A stretch of 51,753 nucleotides of DNA from Haplomitrium mnioides (Eukaryota; Marchantiophyta; Haplomitriopsida; Calobryales). Shown here one piece after another: positions 47,814 to 51,753 of this stretch. The first letter of the stretch is position 1. Every line of letters starts with the position of its first letter. A program made the position numbers and the translations under genes. The DNA lies in assembly GCA_049999725.1 (NCBI GenBank), contig JBNGIS010020539.1:55211-106963 (forward strand). The letters run 5' to 3'. Below the pieces are notes generated by a model that did no database searches, was not told the origin of the DNA, and saw nothing but the letters and a program-made list of their open reading frames with translations.

Positions 47814-48597
47814 TTTTTAATCATGAATATTGAGGTCTCCCTCAAATGAGGATGAAGAAAGGTCTACAACCGTCTGGAATTTCTATGTTGAACTTTTTTT
47901 TTGCTGATATGTTGGAATACTTAGAAGTAAGATTCAACTTTAAGTGCTTGAAGAGCAACAAAGATCTTGTGTTGGATGAAGATTGTTTCTTTAATTCTCT
48001 GCGAGCACTGGGTTCGCTCTTTGATCCTTTGCACGCCAGTTTTTCACTCGTTGATCCTATACACGTAGTGGATTCACTCCTTGAAATGCGCGCATAGAGT
48101 TCACCTTCTCAATCTTCTCGGGCAGAGCTATCTGATTCAACAAAAGCCATTTTTTTCCAATATACTCGCCATCACACTTGAGGCTTTTGGTACTCCATCG
48201 CTTACCTCCAAATAATTATGGTTTAAACAAATCTCAACCTAGTTTTCAAGAGTAACACTGTTTTTTGAAGACGAATCTTGGAATTCTAACCTCTTCTTGT
48301 CTTTTTAAACTCCAAGCATTGAAAAGGCTCACAAAAAATCAAGTACTTCAAGAAACTATTTAAACAAATAATATAAACCTCTTACGGCCCATCTAAAAGG
48401 TGTGTTTTTCAAGAAATGTTTGCAAAACGACAAAATTGGAAACTTTTTGTGAAGAAAATGAAAAAAAATTGGAAAAATGAAAACAAGTGATGCTTTATAT
48501 ACTAACCTTTTTTTTGCACCATGTGAATCTATGTGTCAAGAGCTCCGCGAATCAAATTTTTAGCGGGAATTTCAAAAAGCATTTTTTGAAATTTAGC
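47814..48597. promoter_or_regulatory. divergent intergenic spacer of E1
   Basis: AT-rich spacer between the two E1 genes. A 30-bp array (48013-48110) with TTCACTCGTTGATCC and TGCACGCA cores occupies its left half. No coding domain was seen. The short plus frame 47846-48097 overlaps the array and is not believed. Confidence 0.5.
48013..48110 (+). repeat. 30-bp minisatellite, about 3 units
   Basis: Units begin at 48013, 48043 and 48073, with a partial fourth near 48101. Each pairs TTCACTC(C/G)TTGA with a TGCACGCA/TGCGCGCA core. Confidence 0.75.
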
Positions 48598-48606
48598 TAT
48601 AAAAGG
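48598..48606 (+). promoter_or_regulatory. TATA box for the plus-strand E1 gene
   Basis: TATAAAAGG, a near-consensus plant TATA box, about 185 bp before ATG 48783. Confidence 0.6.
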
Positions 48607-49142
48607 AGCGTCAATGAAAAGTTTCTTTCCACTATCATGAGTTCACTTTCTGGCTTTTTTTTCTTGTCATCACTGTTTTTGCATTTACTTGCTATTTTGT
48701 CCTTTCTAGCCTTTTGAGTTTTGCTTTCTTTTGTTCATTGGATTTTTCACCTCCAATTGTACCTATTTCTACCATCTTGAAAATGGCATCTCACGGAAAT
48801 GTTTCTAGCTCTACTCAACCAAAGCCTTACAAGTATTTGGATGTTGTCAAAGCTATAGAGCCTGAAAAATTGGAGTGGAATTGGCTTGTTAATTACTGCT
48901 CCTTGAAAGACCTCAATCAACATCTTTATCTTTTTGCTGGTGAAGGTGAGAAATTCAATTTGGGTCTTGTGGTCCAAATCACGATGATCCGTGAAGTCAA
49001 AAAAGCCAACATTAGGCTGCTTGTGTAGTCACAGGAAGCAATTACCCTATAAAGTGAAAATTGCAAACGGTTTGCTTTTTTTGAGTTTAAGGAGAGGGAC
49101 ATTTTTGTCAAGCATCTTCAAGCAAGAAAGGAAGATGGCAAG

Positions 49143-49428
49143 GTAAATTTTGAAAACCCTTTTTCACTTTTTTTCTTTTCTACTAACTCAGAACTCCCAG
49201 GTCCATACGTGCATGGAGTCACGGGGTCCATGCACGCAACGACTTGAAAGTCCACGTGTGTATGGACTTGGGAGTCTATGCGCACATGGACTTGAGAGTC
49301 CTTGTGCACATGGAGTCCCAAGTCTATGCCCGTATGGTTATTAAAGTCTGTGCGTGCTTGGATTGCATTGTTTTTTCTTACCTTGAACACTTGTACTTGT
49401 ACCTAATCATTTTTTGTTTTGTTTTCAG
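49143..49428 (+). other. putative intron carrying a 24-bp dyad array
   Basis: Donor AAG|GTAAAT and acceptor TTTTGTTTTGTTTTCAG are strong plant-type sites, and the flanking frames join in phase 0. The intron is largely filled by the 24-bp array at 49201-49370. Confidence 0.6.
49201..49370 (+). repeat. 24-bp dyad minisatellite, 7 units
   Basis: Unit starts are 49201, 49226, 49250, 49274, 49298, 49322 and 49346. Most units have the form GTCTATGCGCACATGGACTT, near self-complementary around TGCGCRCA, with a short linker. Confidence 0.92.
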
Positions 49429-49456
49429 TTTACTTGGTTTCTGGCGGATTATATCG

Positions 49457-49989
49457 ATGGCTACAAACACGCGAAGCGCATTGAACCAGCTGGTGGAGCC
49501 AGTTGAGGCTCCTAAAAAGAAGAAACAGATGGTCTAGAAGAAAAAGCTTGTTCCAGTACTAGCCATCAAGGAGGATCCAGCCTCCTCTGAATCTCCAACA
49601 AGGTTGTTTTCTACTACGTCTTCGTCTTCAAGACCAAGTAGCTCGGGACAAGAATCAAAGCCGGAGCCAGTTCAAGCTCCAACATCAAGAGTAAAAAGGC
49701 AATCCCACAAGGGGTTGCAAACTTTCTAGTAACGGGAGCAAGTGGTCCATCAGATAGTATCTTCCTAACCAAGTTAAAATTTCAGTTTTGAAGTGGGTGG
49801 AAGCCGAAGAGCTTTCAATGGACGAAATGTCTTGGGAAGCAAAGAGACATAAAGTTTTGGCAGTTATGGTAAAACATTTTTCTTCTGAAGTTTGCTGCAG
49901 CAATTGGGAGGAAGCAAGAGAGGAGTACCCTCTCCACACTGAGAAGTCCAAGATTGTTGCATTCTATTGTAGTTTCGAGAAGCTTTTGT
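49457..49989 (+). pseudogene. further coding remnants of E1 gene 2
   Basis: One frame from ATG 49457 reads MATNTRSALNQLVEPVEAPK, then a TAG, then a Ser/Pro/Lys-rich region (EDPASSESPTRLFSTTSSSS), to 49730. In another frame about 49745-49989 reads YLPNQVKISVLKWVEAEELS, EMSWEAKRHKVLAVMVKHFS, NWEEAREEYPLHTEKSKIVA and FYCSFEKLL, ending at a GT (TTTT|GTAAGC) that could be a donor. The sequence is hydrophilic and helical. I recognise no domain. It may be a second start or a continuation of 48783-49506 after frameshifts. Confidence 0.45.
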
Positions 49990-50101
49990 AAGCTTTTTTT
50001 TCATTGTACATTTATTTCTTTAGAGGTGCGGTAAATTTATGCTAAGTTGTCTTTGGTTATGATTAAATAGGTTTTGAGTTCCTTTGTGCAAGGATTGTGC
50101 A

Positions 50102-50313
50102 GTCCATGCATGCATGGACTTCACAATCATTGCGCGTCTTGACTTTATAGTCGATGCACGCATGGACTTCACAATCCATGCGCGCTTGGACTGTACAGTC
50201 GTTGCACGCCTTGACTTCACACACCATGCATGCATGGACTGCACAATCCTTCCCCACTTGGACCTTAGAGTCCAAGCGCGTCTGGCTTGGAGGTCCATGC
50301 GCACATGGACTTC
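50102..50313 (+). repeat. 24-bp dyad minisatellite, 9 units
   Basis: Units begin every 24 bp exactly (50102, 50126, 50150, 50174, 50198, 50222, 50246, 50270, 50294). The first contains the perfect 20-bp palindrome AGTCCATGCATGCATGGACT (50101-50120). Both strands stay open in the repeat frame. It lies in a probable intron between the frames ending 49989 and resuming about 50328. Confidence 0.95.
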
Positions 50314-50327
50314 CAATTCTTAGCACT

Positions 50328-50388
50328 AGATTACTTGAACGTCTAGACGAGGCTTGCCTTACAACTACAAGCTTGCTTGGAATGCGAT
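50328..50388 (+). pseudogene. possible third exon of E1 gene 2
   Basis: After TTCTTAG (possible acceptor) the sequence reads TRLLERLDEACLTTTSLLGM, followed at 50390 by another dyad unit and then by the E2 terminus. The assignment rests only on position and an open frame. Confidence 0.3.
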
Positions 50389-50814
50389 GTCCATGCGCAC
50401 ATGGACTAAAAACATCTGCTACTTTGAACTAGGAACCGCTACTGAGTTCCTGTTTCACTTAGTAGTCAAAAATATTTTTTTTTTGTGATTTGGCATTGAA
50501 AAACATCAATTTTACGTTTGTGATCTTTTTTTCGTAAAGAAAATCATTTTTTAGAAATACAAATTGCATATTTTACATTGAGATTATATTTAAAAATTTT
50601 CTTTATAGTAAATACCCTAGAAAACAAGCATTTTAGTGATTGAAATATTTTATTAAAACTTCACACTATTGTGAATACACTAAATTCATCAAAAATAAAA
50701 TAAAACATATATCTTTTTATGAAAAAAATTTACAAGTAAACGTGAATGTCTAGTCGGGTACGGACTTTCAACCAAACTTTGAGCGTCATAGGTATTAAAT
50801 TGTATGAAAGCATA

Positions 50815-51150
50815 GACTCCAAACTAGAACCTAAAACCTATGCACGTATAGACTCCGAACGAGAATCCTAAAGCTTATGCGTGCTTAGACTCTGAACAAG
50901 AATAATAAAGCTATGCACGCATGGCTTTTGAATTAGAACCCTAGAGCCATTGCACGTCAAGATTCTAAACAAGAACCCTAGAGTCTATGCACGCATAGAC
51001 TTTGAACAAGAACCCTTTGGCTTATATGTGCATGGATTCTGAACAATAATCTGACAGCTTATGCGCGCATGGACTCCGAACGAGAACTAGAAAGCCTTAA
51101 TAAGCATAGACTCTGAACAAGAAAGTTAAGCTTGAGCAACCAAAGATTGC
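50815..51150 (+). repeat. 37-bp minisatellite of the E2 terminus, about 9 units
   Basis: GACTC-type unit starts fall at 50815, 50851, 50888, 50924, 50961, 50998, 51035, 51072 and 51109. Units contain CTATGCACGCATAGACT cores plus GAACAAGAACCCTA linkers. It is the inverted counterpart of 4437-4658. Confidence 0.9.
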
Positions 51151-51249
51151 AAGAGCTCATATGCGCAAGGACTCCAAGCCCATGAGCAAAATGGATTGAG
51201 AGAGCAACAAGATGAAACTTTGGCAAATAAAACTTTGGAAAAAATAAAT

Positions 51250-51255
51250 TTTATT
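51250..51255 (-). promoter_or_regulatory. polyadenylation signal of the methyltransferase-like gene
   Basis: AATAAA on the minus strand, about 28 bases after the TGA stop, in an AT-rich stretch. Confidence 0.5.
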
Positions 51256-51282
51256 AATAATACAAATTGTTCAAATAGATCC

Positions 51283-51753
51283 TCAAACTCTATCCTCTTT
51301 GGGAGGAACTGTCTTATCTAAATCCAAAAGCTGAGCATCTACAACTGCTAGAGAGTCTTGGCTAGACTTTCCAGTCCCAGATATTGCAATAGAGTCACCA
51401 AAAGCACCTGCAGTACTAGGAGGAATAGGTTCCTTGTGGTATGCACAAACGATCTGTGACTTAGTCACATCGGATGGCAAGGAAGCCATTGTCAAAACCA
51501 TCTAAGGAATGTAGATAGACTGACGTCTATCATATTCCACGGCGATACAGTTTCACATCAGCTTTAAAGCACAGACAATGCTTGTACAAGACCCAGAGCA
51601 AAGATCTAGGATCCAATCCTGCTCTGTTGATAAATGGTCGATGAAAAATTTATAAAGAGCCTCCGGCTTCTGATAAACATTGACAAGAGCATCATCTCTT
51701 AGATGTTTAAGTTTTGCAGAAACTGCAGGACAACTAAAAACACTATGCATAAT
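51283..51753 (-). pseudogene. DNA amino-methyltransferase-like protein, C-terminal part (cut by window end)
   Basis: Read on the minus strand from 51750 to 51283. The segment VYQKPEALYKFFIDHLS then WILDLCSGSCTS (about 51606-51577) and NCIAVEYD has the order of the C-terminal half of PF01555 N6-adenine/N4-cytosine methyltransferases: KP..L motif, SAM-binding G-x-G loop, acidic E/D on the next strand. One loop Gly is Cys. TGA (about 51553) and TAG (about 51502) stops interrupt it. A 72-codon tail (IVCAYHKEPIPPS, LLDLDKTVPPKEDRV) ends at TGA 51283, with AATAAA about 28 bases beyond. The catalytic DPPY-type motif would lie past the window edge. I cannot tell whether it belongs to E2 or to a flanking gene. 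Confidence 0.6.

Larger units (their letters stand above)
48783..49506 (+). pseudogene. unknown E1 gene 2, first two exons
   Basis: From ATG 48783 exon 1 encodes MASHGNVSSSTQPKPYKYLD, LEWNWLVNYCSLKDLNQHLY, FAGEGEKFNLGLVVQITMIR and FAFFEFKERDIFVKHLQARK. Two in-frame stops (TAG 49026-49028, TAA about 49050) both fit Gln codons changed by C to T. A GT donor follows AAG at 49142. An AG acceptor after a T-rich tract ends the intron at 49428. Exon 2 continues in phase with FTWFLADYIDGYKHAKRIEP and meets TGA at 49504. No family was recognised. The length, base composition and splice sites look like a real decayed gene. Confidence 0.5.
45655..50416 (-). mobile_element. E1 transposon, right segment: divergent gene pair
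   Basis: Together with 36020-37649 this forms E1. It holds a minus-strand transposase gene (45655-47813) and a plus-strand gene (48783-50416) on either side of an AT-rich, TATA-bearing spacer. Introns and spacer carry the family's TGCRYGCA dyads. The right terminus of E1 is not seen, because E2 begins at 50417 inside the second gene. The target duplication is therefore untested. Confidence 0.55.
50417..51753 (-). mobile_element. E2 transposon end with methyltransferase-like gene
   Basis: It starts with TGCTACTTTGAACTAGGAAC, followed by AT-rich sequence, the 37-bp array (50815-51150), and a minus-strand coding region reaching the window edge. The same terminal sequence marks E1 and E3. It lies inside or against gene 2 of E1, so it probably inserted there. 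The far end is outside the window, so the link between terminus and coding region is from adjacency only. Confidence 0.6.

Noticed and set aside
49201-50313. CRISPR-like array.
   Set aside because: Units are contiguous with no unique spacers, and the context is a plant transposon.
50063-50326. 8-residue repeat proteins (HARMD, VHACMD types) on both strands.
   Set aside because: The 24-bp palindromic unit keeps all such frames open; position in a probable intron explains it better.
36020-51200. E as an LTR retrotransposon with LTRs at 36020 and 50417.
   Set aside because: The repeats diverge soon after the first 30 bp, no RT is present, and a DDE-type gene with introns lies between; two same-orientation transposon ends fit better.
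45655-51753. E as a DIRS element, because DIRS elements carry a methylase.
   Set aside because: No RT/RNase H or tyrosine recombinase is visible, and the methylase motifs are PF01555-like rather than the Dam-like DIRS type.
51283-51753. Bacterial contamination as source of the methyltransferase.
   Set aside because: It is contiguous with plant-type repeats, has an AATAAA signal and carries decay stops.
1-51753. tRNA, rRNA or telomere repeats.
   Set aside because: No cloverleaf-type A/B boxes, rRNA cores or TTTAGGG runs were noticed when reading the sequence.

Overview
The window looks like nuclear heterochromatin of a land plant with a large, repeat-rich genome. Evidence: LTR retrotransposons of both the Ty1/copia and Ty3/gypsy type with plant-style gag, protease, integrase, RT and chromodomain segments; a 144-bp satellite in long head-to-tail arrays; U-rich plant-type introns; two 100-N scaffold gaps (4825-4924, 38450-38549). 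I see no convincing intact host gene, tRNA, rRNA, telomere repeat or CRISPR. The species cannot be named from this sequence.

Layout. 1-4425: 3' part of a copia element (gag to 3' LTR), broken by in-frame stops and frameshifts. 4426-4952: end fragment of a transposon family here called E. 4955-6008: 3' end of a chromodomain-bearing gypsy element with its LTR. 6009-7855, 22444-28313 and 32626-36010: three blocks of one 144-bp satellite array (about 77 monomers, with higher-order organisation), split by insertions. The first interruption (7856-22443) is a composite holding two oppositely oriented solo LTRs (10275-10680, 10774-11157) and element A (12775-22072), a retroelement with about 3.5-kb LTRs and only a gag-like gene. 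The second (28314-32625) is a 4.3-kb solo LTR with a target-site duplication. 37650-45654 is element B, a relative of A with about 3.1-kb LTRs and a perfect AGACC duplication.

The most unusual part is 36020-51753, interrupted by element B. It holds a decayed DNA transposon (E1) with a minus-strand, intron-containing DDE/DUF7869-like transposase gene (45655-47813, split by B), a divergent plus-strand gene of unknown function (48783-50416) behind a TATA box, and a second E copy (E2) whose terminus lies at 50417. Beside E2, on the minus strand at the window edge, is the C-terminal part of an amino-methyltransferase-like (PF01555-type) protein. E termini and introns carry tandem arrays (24, 30 and 37 bp) built on the dyad core TGCRYGCA. 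A transposase-plus-methyltransferase transposon with dyad-filled introns is the best candidate here for an undescribed system.

Order of events inferred from nesting: the satellite is oldest; the chromodomain element, the composite, solo LTR C and E1 entered it; E2 entered E1's second gene; B entered E1's transposase gene; A and the two solo LTRs lie in the composite. Nearly all coding remnants are inactive, and many stops are of a type explained by C-to-T decay.
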